Shown here: piece by piece, positions 17,438 through 25,808 of the stretch
Numbering within the stretch: the first letter of the stretch is position 1
How the letters are laid out: the number at the start of each line of letters is the position of its first letter
NCBI GenBank assembly: GCA_902825945.1
Contig: CADECY010000042.1
Location: forward strand, 1 to 45,366
Source: an uncultured Acidobacteriota bacterium
Lineage (GTDB): Bacteria; Acidobacteriota; Terriglobia; Bryobacterales; Bryobacteraceae
Direction: 5' to 3'
DNA: 45,366 nucleotides
Made by a program: the position numbers and the translations under genes
The notes under the pieces: model-generated
Databases searched by the model: none
Seen by the model: only the letters and a program-made list of their open reading frames with translations
What the model was told of the DNA's origin: nothing

Positions 17438-18604
17438 CTAGCTCCGTGCGTGCTGGGAAACCGCGGGTCCGCGGTATCGGACGGACAAGTGCGGTGTCTC
17501 GACCGGGCGTCCTCGCGAACGGATTCCTGCCTCCATGATTCCGCTCACCAGCAACGTTCGCTCGACAGGATAAGGCGCTTTCCCGGTTTCGAACATCTCC
17601 GCGATCTTGTGGGCGAGGCACGCCGAATAGGTCACGTTCGGTTCCGGTGAAGCGAAGAACTGAGTAGAGACGATACCGCGGCCCTTGACGCGCGCCGCGA
17701 AGGTAAAGTCGGTCAAGGCGCCGGGAAACATCAGAAGCGTGGTTTTGAGCCCATCGTTGCGTTCGATGAGCCATGCCGACGGCTTGCGGGCAATCTTGCG
17801 CAGTTGACCGGAACCCGCCAGATCCTGCGGCCGCCCATCCTCGCGGCTCAGGCCGCCCGGCGTGTCGCTGCGCGAAAGTGCGGCAACGAGCAAGTCGTTC
17901 GACCAGGCGCCGGCATCGCCGGCCTTCCACACAGCTTCGCCTTCGAGAAGTTCGACACGCCTCACGCCCGACTCGCCTCCCTTGCGGCGTTCGATCATGC
18001 TTTGCATTCCCTCGAGCGCGTGGAAGTCGGTGTGATCGTACCGGCCGAAGCCAACGGCCAACGCTTCCCGCACTTCCGCGCCGAACGGGATGTCCACATC
18101 CGGCAGGCGCCAGGTAACGGGGATCGATGAGCCCGCCAGCATAGGGAAGCCGAGGCGGCGCGACTGATCGACCATCCACTTGGCCTTCTCGAAGCTGTAG
18201 GAAAGGTGCTTGTCGTTGTAAACCGGAACCGAGCGTCCGTCCTTTTCGAACACCTCCACACACTGCTTGAAAAATTCGTGGCGCGGATAAAGCTTCTGGC
18301 CGAATTCATTGTCCGGATAGTCGCCGTGCTCGCCGATAATCAACACGGCGTCCACCGCCAACTTGTCGCCGCCCTGGCGCAGGGCTTCGGCGATCGATGG
18401 ATAAACCGTGAAGCCGAACTCACGGGCGCGTTTCGCGCTGAGGTCGCCTTTCGGCTTCTGGTCGACGTAGAGCGAGACCACTTGGAGATCCGGCTTGCGC
18501 CAGCGGCCCTCCCAGGGGTACCCCACGAGAAAGCGGTCACCGATGTGCTGGCCGTGCGACAGGTATTCGTAGATCGTGGCAACGACTACAACGCGTTTGG
18601 GCAC
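17438..18604 (-). CDS. Conserved protein of unknown function, paralogue A (no export signal)
   Basis: The protein has 388 aa, starting with GTG at 18604; GGAGG lies eight bases upstream. I do not recognise the family. It is clearly paralogous to the gene upstream, sharing GEHGDYPDNE, QKLYPRxEFF, NDKHLS, AGSSxPVTWRxPDVD-like and ERRKGGESGV blocks and a C-terminal YPVERTLL segment. The N terminus (RVVVVATIYEYLSHGQHIGDR) resembles the first Rossmann strand of Gfo/Idh-type oxidoreductases but lacks a clear GxGxxG, so this is only a hint. Unlike the paralogue it has no Tat or Sec leader and would be cytosolic. It begins two bases after the paralogue's stop and is followed after seven bases by the interrupted sialidase-like gene. 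Confidence 0.88.
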   Translation of the reverse strand: MPKRVVVVATIYEYLSHGQHIGDRFLVGYPWEGRWRKPDLQVVSLYVDQKPKGDLSAKRAREFGFTVYPSIAEALRQGGDKLAVDAVLIIGEHGDYPDNEFGQKLYPRHEFFKQCVEVFEKDGRSVPVYNDKHLSYSFEKAKWMVDQSRRLGFPMLAGSSIPVTWRLPDVDIPFGAEVREALAVGFGRYDHTDFHALEGMQSMIERRKGGESGVRRVELLEGEAVWKAGDAGAWSNDLLVAALSRSDTPGGLSREDGRPQDLAGSGQLRKIARKPSAWLIERNDGLKTTLLMFPGALTDFTFAARVKGRGIVSTQFFASPEPNVTYSACLAHKIAEMFETGKAPYPVERTLLVSGIMEAGIRSRGRPVETPHLSVRYRGPAVSQHARS

Positions 18605-18606
18605 CT

Positions 18607-19881
18607 CTACGTCCTCCAGAAGGTCGATTCCTTCGGCGCCGCATAGTTCACCGTTTCGAGGTGCGGCGTGAGAATCGGCTTTTCGCGCTGGTAGAGGCTC
18701 TCGACGCCGGCGGCGGTGAGCCCGGTGGTCAGTAACGTTCTTTCCACCGGATACGATGGCTTGCCGGTCAGGAACATCCTCTCGACATTGTTCACCTGCG
18801 GCGAGAAGAAGTTGGCGAGCGTGGTTTGTGCCGGCGGCATGGGCAAATACATTTGCGTCGAGAGCGGTTCCCTTCGCCCGCCGATCCGCGCCGCGAAGCA
18901 GAAATCGCCCACGATGCCGCCGAGCGCGACGATGGCGGACCGCAGCCCGTCGGTGTGCTCCACGACATAGGCGTACGGGTCTTTCGACATCCGTTTCATC
19001 GCGTCGAGCGAAGGGAAGTCGTTATTGAACCCTTCGCGAGACGGCTTCAACTGGTGGCTGCGGCACATGGCCGCTTCCATGAGTTCCCGTGACCACGCAC
19101 CTTCGGCGAGCGCCTTCCAGAAGTTCTCGCCACGATAGGCGCGCACGCTCCGTACTCCGCTCTCGCCACCTTTGCGCCGCTCGGTCATGCACTGAAGCGT
19201 CTCGAAGGCATGGATATCGCCGCCGTCGATCCAGCCGCCGAACACACACAGTGCGTCCTCCACCCGCGCACCGTGCGGCATATCGATCGCCGGTGTGCGC
19301 CACGTGACGGGCAGGCTCGAACCGGCCATGAAAGGAAAGCCGATCCGCCGGCTGGTGTCGTACATCTCGCGCGCCCATTCCCATTTCCACGACAGATGCT
19401 TGTCGTTGAAAAGCGGCACTCCCCGGCCCGCGGATTCGAACACCTTGACGATTTCGCGAAAGAATTCGTACCGCGGATAGAGCTTCTGTCCTTTCTCATT
19501 GTCCGGATAGTCGCCGTGCTCGCCGATGAGCAGCAAGCCATCCACCGCCAACTTGCCGGTTCCGAGCGTGAGCGCCTCGGCGATGGTGGGGTAGATCTTC
19601 ATCACCGGGAACTCTTTGGCGCGGGCCCGGCTCAGGTCGTTCGGCTTCACCTGATCCACCCAGAGCGAAACCAGATCGATCGCCGGCTTGTGATGGGTGC
19701 CGTTCCATCCGTAGCCGATGAGGAAGCGGTCGCAAATGTGCTGGGCGTGGGCGAACTTGTGATAGATACTGGCGATCGCCGCGATTCGGGGCCGGCGCTC
19801 AGGAGGCCGTTGTGAGGCCGCGAGCACTGCTGGCGCGGCGGCACCGATCATTTGGCGCCGGGTGAGGATGCGTTGGCTCAT
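18607..19881 (-). CDS. Conserved protein of unknown function, paralogue B (Tat-type leader)
   Basis: The protein has 424 aa. The N terminus MSQRILTRRQMIGAAAPAVL is a Tat-like leader, predicting export of the folded protein. The rest aligns along its whole length with the downstream gene: ASIYHKFAHAQHICDRFL, LIGEHGDYPDNEKGQKLYPR, NDKHLSWKWEWAREM, MAGSSLPVTWRTPAID, CMTERRKGGESGVRSV, YPVERTLLTTGL. The family is unknown to me. The conserved HGDYPDNE and NDKHLS segments are good candidates for an active site. First gene of a three-gene minus-strand operon. The region before the ATG has no Shine-Dalgarno; a possible -10 (TACAAT, minus strand 19903-19898) lies 16 bases upstream. Confidence 0.88.
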   Translation of the reverse strand: MSQRILTRRQMIGAAAPAVLAASQRPPERRPRIAAIASIYHKFAHAQHICDRFLIGYGWNGTHHKPAIDLVSLWVDQVKPNDLSRARAKEFPVMKIYPTIAEALTLGTGKLAVDGLLLIGEHGDYPDNEKGQKLYPRYEFFREIVKVFESAGRGVPLFNDKHLSWKWEWAREMYDTSRRIGFPFMAGSSLPVTWRTPAIDMPHGARVEDALCVFGGWIDGGDIHAFETLQCMTERRKGGESGVRSVRAYRGENFWKALAEGAWSRELMEAAMCRSHQLKPSREGFNNDFPSLDAMKRMSKDPYAYVVEHTDGLRSAIVALGGIVGDFCFAARIGGRREPLSTQMYLPMPPAQTTLANFFSPQVNNVERMFLTGKPSYPVERTLLTTGLTAAGVESLYQREKPILTPHLETVNYAAPKESTFWRT

Positions 19882-20118
19882 GGTGGCGGAATACGCGATT
19901 GTATCCGACTCTCTCCGGGCGGCGCAGGCCCGGCTGCGCAGGATCTCCTGACATTGGCGAACAAGCCCGCGCGGTCAATTGTACAAGATCACGTATACAT
20001 AACCGTGCTGGTGTATAATCGTCAAGAAGCGCGCAGGGCGCGCCGCGCCATCGCGAGCCCGTTGTGCGCTGTTCCTGAGAGACCTCTCCATCGAAGGATT
20101 GGAACGCAAAGGACATCC
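19882..20118. promoter_or_regulatory. Divergent intergenic region with palindromes and a -10 candidate
   Basis: This 237-bp region separates the divergent unknown-family operon and the aminotransferase cluster. It holds a perfect 8-bp palindrome TTGTACAA (19979-19986), a GTATAC palindrome (19993-19998) and TATAAT (20014-20019, plus strand) without a good -35. Palindromes of this type are used by FCD-class GntR regulators, and such a gene lies 1.8 kb downstream. The link is a guess. Confidence 0.35.
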
Positions 20119-21078
20119 GTGAAACCAAGAAAAGTCTACTTCAACGGGCAGTACGTGAGCGAGCAGGAAGCTCGCGTATCGATCTTCGACTCGGCTCTGA
20201 TGTTCGGGGACATGGTGTTCGACATGACGCGGACCTACGGGCAGCAGCCGTTCCGGCTGCGCCACCATCTCGAACGGATTTACGCGGGACTTCGCTACTA
20301 CGAGATCGATTGCGGCATGACGATCAGCGAGATGGAGGACGCGACACTCCAGACTCTCGCCTTGAATCTGGACGCGCTGGAAGGCGCGGAAGCCCAGATC
20401 ATGCACAATATCTCGCGCGGTCCGCTGGGAGTCTACAAGAGCGTCTTCGACGGCGGCCTTCGGCCCACGATCACGATCAACTGCTGGCCCTATTGGTGGC
20501 ACCTGGCTCCATACGGCCCGATGTACCGGAACGGCGTGCATGCCGTGATCCCAGCGCAGCATTCGGTTCCCGCTCACCTGATCGACCCCAAGGTAAAGAA
20601 TCGAAGCCGGGTCTATTATCAGATGGCCAACATCCAGGCGCAGAAGACCGACCCCAAGGCGTGGGCCTTGCTGACCGACGATCAAGGTCTGGTCACGGAA
20701 GGGACCGGATTCAACTTCTTCATCGTTCGCAACGGAAGGGTCATGACCCCTCCGGGACGCAACATCCTGCTCGGCGTGAGCCGCGGCGCGGTGATGGAAC
20801 TGCTCGAGAACATGGGCGCACCCGCGGTGGAGCAGGACTTCGGCCTGTATGAAGCGGTCAACGCGGACGAGGCATTCTTCACCGCCACTTCGTTTGCGAT
20901 CATGCCGGTGACCAAACTCAATGGACGCCCGGTCGGTGACGGCAAGCCCGGTCCGCTGACGAAGAAGCTCATCGAGGCGTGGAGCAGCATGGTGGGGGTC
21001 GACATCGTCGCGCAGGCAGACGAATACGCCGAACGTGTGGCTCAAATGGAACAGCCGGCGGCGCTGGCGGCACGATAA
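20119..21078 (+). CDS. Class IV PLP-dependent aminotransferase (D-amino-acid/branched-chain type)
   Basis: The protein has 319 aa from GTG at 20119, preceded by AAAGGA with a five-base gap; the open frame extends 89 codons upstream but that part has no family similarity. Family features: VYFNGQYV start, FDSALMFGDMVFD, the Lys strand DPKVKNRSRVYYQMA (Lys160 aligns with the Schiff-base lysine), and VTEGTGFNFFIV with the PLP-nitrogen-binding Glu194, then a NILLGVSRGAVMELL helix. Family members transfer amino groups from branched-chain or D-amino acids to 2-oxoglutarate; the substrate here is unknown. It is followed without any gap by the SGNH hydrolase gene and then a GntR regulator, so the three are likely one transcript. 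Confidence 0.93.
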   Translation: MKPRKVYFNGQYVSEQEARVSIFDSALMFGDMVFDMTRTYGQQPFRLRHHLERIYAGLRYYEIDCGMTISEMEDATLQTLALNLDALEGAEAQIMHNISRGPLGVYKSVFDGGLRPTITINCWPYWWHLAPYGPMYRNGVHAVIPAQHSVPAHLIDPKVKNRSRVYYQMANIQAQKTDPKAWALLTDDQGLVTEGTGFNFFIVRNGRVMTPPGRNILLGVSRGAVMELLENMGAPAVEQDFGLYEAVNADEAFFTATSFAIMPVTKLNGRPVGDGKPGPLTKKLIEAWSSMVGVDIVAQADEYAERVAQMEQPAALAAR

Positions 21079-21897
21079 GTGGCGGCACCGAAGGTCCGGC
21101 GGCGCGCACTGTTCGGCGCCCTACCGGCGCTTTCCGCGGCCCAAACATCCGCGCAGCAGAAGCCGGCGGCACCCGCAAAGCGCGATTGGCGTGCCGATCC
21201 GTTTCGGGTCGCCGTCGCGTTAGGGGAAAGCACCACGGCGGGCGGCACCGCGACCTTGCGGGAGCGAACGTGGGTGAGCCGCCTTGAAGCGCTGATCAAC
21301 GGCGCGCAGATACGGCCCGTCAAGATGCTGAATCACGGCATCGGCGCGAACGTGATCTCCATACGGAGCGCGCACTACGAACAGTCCGGCAAACCCTCCG
21401 CCATGGAGCGGTACGAAAAGCACGTCATCGCGCATGGGCCGGATCTCGTCCTCATCTCGTATGGCCTCAACGATGCCCGTGCTGGCACGCCAGTGGGGCA
21501 GTTCATCGAGGACCTGCGCCACATCGTTCTCGACGTCAAGACTCGAACCGGCGCCGTCGTCGTGGTGGTGAACGCCTACTTCATGACGGACTTCGACCGC
21601 TACGATCCTTTCCGTCACGGCAGTGTCGCTTCATTCATGGGCTACAACGCCGCCGAGAAGCGGCTGGCTGGAGAGTGCGGAGTGCTGTACGCGGATGCGT
21701 GGGATGCCGAGGGCATGGCGCCCTGGGTGATCGATCCGGACGGCGTTCACGCCAACGATCTCGGGCACCAGTTGATCGCCAATCGGGTGTTCGAAGTACT
21801 CGCCAAGAACTGCAGTTGTCTGGCGGAACGTGCCCGCGAGGCTCGCAAGGGATTCAAGCCTTGGCGGGACGAGTCGGTGCTGAAGAAGCTGTATTGA
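21079..21897 (+). CDS. Secreted SGNH/GDSL-type hydrolase
   Basis: The protein has 272 aa, starting with GTG directly after the aminotransferase stop (TAAGTG), so translation is probably coupled. An RRRALFGALPALSAAQ segment acts as a Tat-type leader. SGNH blocks: Ser51 in VALGESTTAGG (GES instead of GDS), Gly in LNHGIGANV, Asn in ISYGLNDARAG, and the Asp-x-x-His pair in DPDGVHANDLGHQ. Family members deacetylate or de-esterify lipids and polysaccharides. Nothing in the sequence fixes the substrate. Size and motif order fit an intact single-domain enzyme. Confidence 0.92.
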   Translation: MAAPKVRRRALFGALPALSAAQTSAQQKPAAPAKRDWRADPFRVAVALGESTTAGGTATLRERTWVSRLEALINGAQIRPVKMLNHGIGANVISIRSAHYEQSGKPSAMERYEKHVIAHGPDLVLISYGLNDARAGTPVGQFIEDLRHIVLDVKTRTGAVVVVVNAYFMTDFDRYDPFRHGSVASFMGYNAAEKRLAGECGVLYADAWDAEGMAPWVIDPDGVHANDLGHQLIANRVFEVLAKNCSCLAERAREARKGFKPWRDESVLKKLY

Positions 21898-21961
21898 GGT
21901 GGGCGGCCAATCGTGGGGCCAGCCCGCACGATTAGTGTTACGATTGGAGGTCTCGACTCGA

Positions 21962-22738
21962 ATGCCCCCCGCGAAGAACACTGGTAGAAGCCGCGCATCC
22001 AAACGTTCCGCCCAGCCCAGGCAAAAAGACTACCTCGCTGAACGCACCTACAAGAGGCTTCGGGAAAAGATTTACACCGGCGGCTACAGGCCCGGCGAGC
22101 ATCTCAAGGAAGAGGTATTGGTCGAGGAGTTCGGAGCCAGCCGTAGCGTGATCCGGCAGGCCCTCACTTTCCTGACCGCCGAGGGGCTGTTGATCGATCG
22201 CCCGAAGATCGGCAAGTTCTTGGCCGAGTTCACCGAGGAACTGATCGCCAAGCTGGTTCCGATCCGGATTGCCCTGGAGCAACTGGCCGTTAGGGAAGCG
22301 ATCCCAAATTTGACCGATAGCGACGTTCGCGAACTTCGCGCGATCGCGGAAGAGCTTCAGAAGCCCCAGGAAAGCCTTGCCGATCAGGACGCACTGGATG
22401 TAGCGCTCCATCGGAAAATCTGGAGCCTCACCGGCAACGATGAGCTCGAGAAACTGTTGATTCGTGTGGTGGGCCCGTTTCACATCGTCTCCAATGGGAC
22501 GTTGGCTTCGCCCTACTACCGCAGGAACGCCGCGGCGATCTCGGTGCAGCAGGTGTTACTGGAGCGGGAGAAACACGCCGCCGGGCATCAACCGATCGTC
22601 GATGCGTTGTGCCGCAGGGACCCGGACGCGGCGGCCAAGGCGATGGCGGCTCACATCGCGGCCAATTACGAGGCGCCGGACGAGGACTTTTCCAAGTCCG
22701 TCGGCGGCTTTCTCAAAAAGTACCTGCACCCGCGCTAA
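21962..22738 (+). CDS. GntR-family transcriptional regulator, FCD subfamily
   Basis: The protein has 258 aa from the ATG at 21962 (GGAGG at 21946-21950, spacing 11). The N-terminal winged helix-turn-helix shows REKIYTGGYRPGEHLKEEVL and the recognition helix GASRSVIRQALTFL. The C-terminal FCD ligand-binding domain has the metal/ligand residues in ALDVALHRKIWSL, GHQPIVDALCRRD and AMAAHI. FCD regulators usually respond to organic acids, uronates, sialic acid or amino acids. It sits last in a cluster with an aminotransferase and an SGNH hydrolase and converges on a Tat protein 16 bases away, so it probably controls the surrounding catabolic genes and itself. Confidence 0.95.
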   Translation: MPPAKNTGRSRASKRSAQPRQKDYLAERTYKRLREKIYTGGYRPGEHLKEEVLVEEFGASRSVIRQALTFLTAEGLLIDRPKIGKFLAEFTEELIAKLVPIRIALEQLAVREAIPNLTDSDVRELRAIAEELQKPQESLADQDALDVALHRKIWSLTGNDELEKLLIRVVGPFHIVSNGTLASPYYRRNAAAISVQQVLLEREKHAAGHQPIVDALCRRDPDAAAKAMAAHIAANYEAPDEDFSKSVGGFLKKYLHPR

Positions 22739-22753
22739 CAGGTTCAATCCGCG

Positions 22754-23740
22754 TCAGCGGACGAACCAGCGGAGATCGCACCGGACACGGCTCTTGCGAA
22801 ATTGCAGAGTGTACGGATCGGCCAGCCATCGTTGCACCAGGCCATCGGTTCGCACCATCAACCAGCCGAAATCCCACCCGCGCGAACGGTATCGCAAAGG
22901 AACCGCGGCCCGCACCCGCACCACCGGATGAGTGCCCGCGATGAACAGCGCCTGATCGGTGTAGTAGTAGCAAGAGCCCGTCTGAACGAAGACTTCGTGA
23001 TCCACTGTCTCGTCCGCATCGCCGAGGTCACGGCATAGATTCCTGACTGCTACCTTCACTTCGCATCCCGCAGCGAACGATTCGGCGAGATCCTTGACCG
23101 ATCCTGACCGGACCGCGCCCCTGGCGGAGTGGGACAGTACTTCGCGCCAATCATCGCGGACCAGAAACCGGAACTCTTCGAAATCGTAAATGAAGTTGTG
23201 ACTCGGAGCGTTCGTATCGGCATCGTGGCTGTCTTGTTGATGATACTTCGGCATCGACGGATCGCTCTTCCCCGGAGAAGGCCCAGGCTTGCCGCTGGCC
23301 GGCAAGCCATCCAGATGGGGACGCGCAATCGCCTGGGTTCCGTCCTGGTTGTAGAGGAAGAACGACATCGAAGCCCGCGGGCCGAAACCATCCGGAAGGC
23401 TGATGGGCACGCGGAGCGTCATGAATCCGGCAGTCCAACGATCTTCGAGCAGATAGGTGGTCCTGAACTCGGCGACCTCCTGTACGAGTTCCCTGCTCTT
23501 CGACGATGTGTCGATGTGCTCGTTATGACGAAACGCAGTGCCGATACGCAGGTCGGCGCCCCTGCGGATCGCGTCCGACAGCTTGCTCGCCGAACCAGCC
23601 ACCGGTTTCCGTTTCGCATCCAGCCGGTAGGCGAGCGTCCATGACGAAGCCAGCGCGGTTCCTGAACCAGCGGCCTGGGTGAGCGCGGTGGCGGTTGCCG
23701 GCAGCAGCGCCCCTCGAAGAAAGTTCCGGCGTTCGGGCAT
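22754..23740 (-). CDS. Tat-exported protein of unknown function
   Basis: The protein has 328 aa from the ATG at 23740, with GGAG six bases upstream. A Tat leader is clear (MPERRNFLRGALLPATATAL). I do not recognise the remainder. Visible: GADLRIGTAFRHNEHID near the start, a Pro/His-rich stretch (SMPKYHQQDSHDADTNAP) in the middle, EFRFLVRDDWREVLSHS, and C-terminal hydrophobic beta segments (ALFIAGTHPVVRVRAAVPL). The central His/Asp-rich stretch could bind a metal. The gene is monocistronic, convergent with the GntR gene and divergent from the aldo/keto reductase operon. Confidence 0.82.
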   Translation of the reverse strand: MPERRNFLRGALLPATATALTQAAGSGTALASSWTLAYRLDAKRKPVAGSASKLSDAIRRGADLRIGTAFRHNEHIDTSSKSRELVQEVAEFRTTYLLEDRWTAGFMTLRVPISLPDGFGPRASMSFFLYNQDGTQAIARPHLDGLPASGKPGPSPGKSDPSMPKYHQQDSHDADTNAPSHNFIYDFEEFRFLVRDDWREVLSHSARGAVRSGSVKDLAESFAAGCEVKVAVRNLCRDLGDADETVDHEVFVQTGSCYYYTDQALFIAGTHPVVRVRAAVPLRYRSRGWDFGWLMVRTDGLVQRWLADPYTLQFRKSRVRCDLRWFVR

Positions 23741-23939
23741 GCTTGACTCCGGGAATCGAAACTCGAACCGGGGCAGCGATCGAATCACGCACGCCGGATC
23801 GGAAGTGTTGATTGTATCGAAGCGGCCGGCCGGGTTTCAGCCCGGCATGGCATAATGATGCAGACATGATGGTATACAGTGGCAGCACCCGCGGCGGGAT
23901 TCCCGCTCTCGACCGCTCTCTCCCGCGAGGCCTGAGAAC

Positions 23940-24974
23940 ATGAACTACGCGGCTCTCGGCACCACCGGAATTCGCGTCTCGCCCATCACGATGGGCACCA
24001 TGCTCTTCGGCAATCCGCTCGACCAGAGCCAATGCGACCGCTTGGTTTCGGCGGCGCTCGAACGCGGAATCAACTTCCTCGACACATCGGATGTTTACGA
24101 GGGTTACAGCCGGACATGGGGGTCGGCGGGAGGGGTCAGCGAGCAGGTTCTCGGCAATGCGCTCGGCGCGCAGCGCCACCGCGCGGTGATTTGCACCAAG
24201 TTCGGCAACCCGGCGGGTTCCGGACCGCTGGACGCCGGCCTGTCGCGCCGCCATCTCGACAAGCAACTCGAGGCCAGTCTCCGCCGGCTCGGCACGGACT
24301 ACGTCGATTTGTTTCTGGCGCACCGGTGGGACCCGGCCGTGGCGATGGAGGAGTTCCTCGGAACCTGTGAGCGCTGGATTCGCGACGGCAAGGTTCGAGC
24401 GGTGGGAGCCTCGAACTGGCCAGTATGGCGGATCGCGCAGGCTTGCCAGATTGCGCAATCATCGGGCGCGCCAAAGCTGCAGGTGGTGTCGCCCAAGTAC
24501 AACCTGCTCTATCGCGGTGTCGATATGGAGCAAAACGCTTGCGCCGCTCATTACGGTGTCTCGATCGTAAGCTATCAGCCACTCGAAGCCGGAATCCTCT
24601 CGGGAAAGTACAACGGAGAGAAGGCGCCGGAGGGATCGCGCGGAGGCGAAAAGCCGGGATGGATTCCGAAGCTGAAACCGGGCGAAGCTGAGCGTCTGAG
24701 CGCGCTCGCCCGAATGGCGTCGGAGAGCGGAGTCACCAGCGCCGAATACGCCATCGCGTGGGTATTGTCGCGGCCGTCGGTAGCGTCGGTGATCCTCGGC
24801 TGGCGCTCCGAAGCTCAGATGGATTCGGCGATTGCCGCGGCCGGATTCCGGATTCCCGCCCCGCATCTGGCCGAGTTGGAGTCACTGTTTCCGCCGCAGG
24901 GTCCGCTGGCCGAAGAGCGAGTGCTGATTTGGCGCAACGGAGCTTGGGCGCTGAGCCCGGTCGAGATATCATGA
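23940..24974 (+). CDS. Aldo/keto reductase
   Basis: The protein has 344 aa. The AKR catalytic tetrad is present: Asp48 and Tyr53 (FLDTSDVYEGYS), Lys87 (VICTKFGN) and His128 (FLAHRWDP). The cofactor-binding region follows (VVSPKYNLLYRG, SYQPLEAGILSGKYNG, AIAWVLSRPSVASVILGWRS). It reduces aldehydes or ketones, or oxidises alcohols, with NADP(H). It is the first gene of a three-gene operon: its stop overlaps the next start (ATGA), and an NAD-epimerase gene follows. The context suggests sugar or polyol oxidoreduction; substrate not determinable. Upstream, the sequence around 23869-23876 (TGGTATAC) is a palindrome of the kind bound by FCD GntR regulators, but it is short. Confidence 0.95.
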   Translation: MNYAALGTTGIRVSPITMGTMLFGNPLDQSQCDRLVSAALERGINFLDTSDVYEGYSRTWGSAGGVSEQVLGNALGAQRHRAVICTKFGNPAGSGPLDAGLSRRHLDKQLEASLRRLGTDYVDLFLAHRWDPAVAMEEFLGTCERWIRDGKVRAVGASNWPVWRIAQACQIAQSSGAPKLQVVSPKYNLLYRGVDMEQNACAAHYGVSIVSYQPLEAGILSGKYNGEKAPEGSRGGEKPGWIPKLKPGEAERLSALARMASESGVTSAEYAIAWVLSRPSVASVILGWRSEAQMDSAIAAAGFRIPAPHLAELESLFPPQGPLAEERVLIWRNGAWALSPVEIS

Positions 24975-25804
24975 GCGGTACGATGCCCCGAACATCGAAT
25001 CAGGGCGCGCGACTGCGCCGCCGGACACTGCTGGCCGCACCCGCCTCCGCCGCGGCAATGGCCGCCGCGCAACAGGAGGGAGCGGGCGCGCGCCGGCCGC
25101 GCATCCTGATTACCTCCGCCGCGCACCCGCTGGCAATGACTCTGGCCCGCGCGCTCGGCAAGGATCACCAGATCCGCCTGACTGATCGCGAACCGGTCTC
25201 GTCGAGTTTCGAATCCATCCGCTCGGCTCTCGACAAGCCGGAGGAAACGGCGGCTCTCGTGCAAGGCGTGGACGCGATCGTACATGTCGCCGAAGCGTCA
25301 TCCGGCGACAATGACCGGCAAACTCTCGATTGGCTCACGCGCGGGACCTATCACTTGCTCGAGGCGGCCTCGAAGGCGCGCGTTCCGAAAGCGATCTTCC
25401 TCAGCACGCTCGAACTGATGACCGCCTACGATGCCAATTACACAGTGAGCGAATCCTGGCGTCCGCGGCCCACGACCGATGCCCGCATCCTCGGTAAGTA
25501 TCTGGGCGAAGTGGTTTGCCGCGAGTTTGCCCGTGACCGCAAGATTCGTGCGATGGCTCTTCGTCTGGGCAAGGTAGTCAAGTTCGCCGAGACGGCCGGC
25601 AAACCATTCGATCCGATGTGGGTGGACGAAGAGGACGTGGCGCATGCCGTCGCCCGCGCGCTTGCCACCACGCCAAGCGACAACCATCAAGGCGTGGGAA
25701 GCCAATGGGCGGTTGTCCATATCGGATCGGATTCGCCGAAGGCACGGTTCTCCATTGGGGGAGCCAAGTACGCGTTGAACTACCAGCCGAAGGTCAAGTG
25801 GTGA
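24971..25804 (+). CDS. Tat-leader NAD-epimerase-like protein with degenerate active site
   Basis: The protein has 277 aa from the ATG at 24971, which overlaps the aldo/keto reductase stop. It has a twin-arginine leader (RLRRRTLLAAPASAAAMAAA) followed by an extended-SDR body. Compared with the neighbouring paralogue, all three glycines of the GxxGxxG loop are replaced (Ser49, His52, Ala55 in LITSAAHPLAMTLARAL), and the Tyr of YxxxK is replaced by Arg172 (RILGK), while Lys176 is kept. The downstream ALGKDHQ segment is almost identical in both. It may therefore bind but not turn over a sugar nucleotide or sugar acid, or act on something else. An exported SDR of this kind is unusual. Second gene of a three-gene operon. 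Confidence 0.9.
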   Translation: MSGTMPRTSNQGARLRRRTLLAAPASAAAMAAAQQEGAGARRPRILITSAAHPLAMTLARALGKDHQIRLTDREPVSSSFESIRSALDKPEETAALVQGVDAIVHVAEASSGDNDRQTLDWLTRGTYHLLEAASKARVPKAIFLSTLELMTAYDANYTVSESWRPRPTTDARILGKYLGEVVCREFARDRKIRAMALRLGKVVKFAETAGKPFDPMWVDEEDVAHAVARALATTPSDNHQGVGSQWAVVHIGSDSPKARFSIGGAKYALNYQPKVKW

Positions 25805-25808
25805 AGCC

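Noticed and set aside
20082..20118. Upstream extension of the aminotransferase frame (open from 19852)
   Set aside because: The extension has no family similarity and crosses the promoter region; GTG at 20119 has a ribosome binding site and begins the conserved domain.
23868..23876. GGTATAC before the aldo/keto reductase as a -10 box
   Set aside because: No -35 at a suitable distance; mentioned only as a weak operator candidate.
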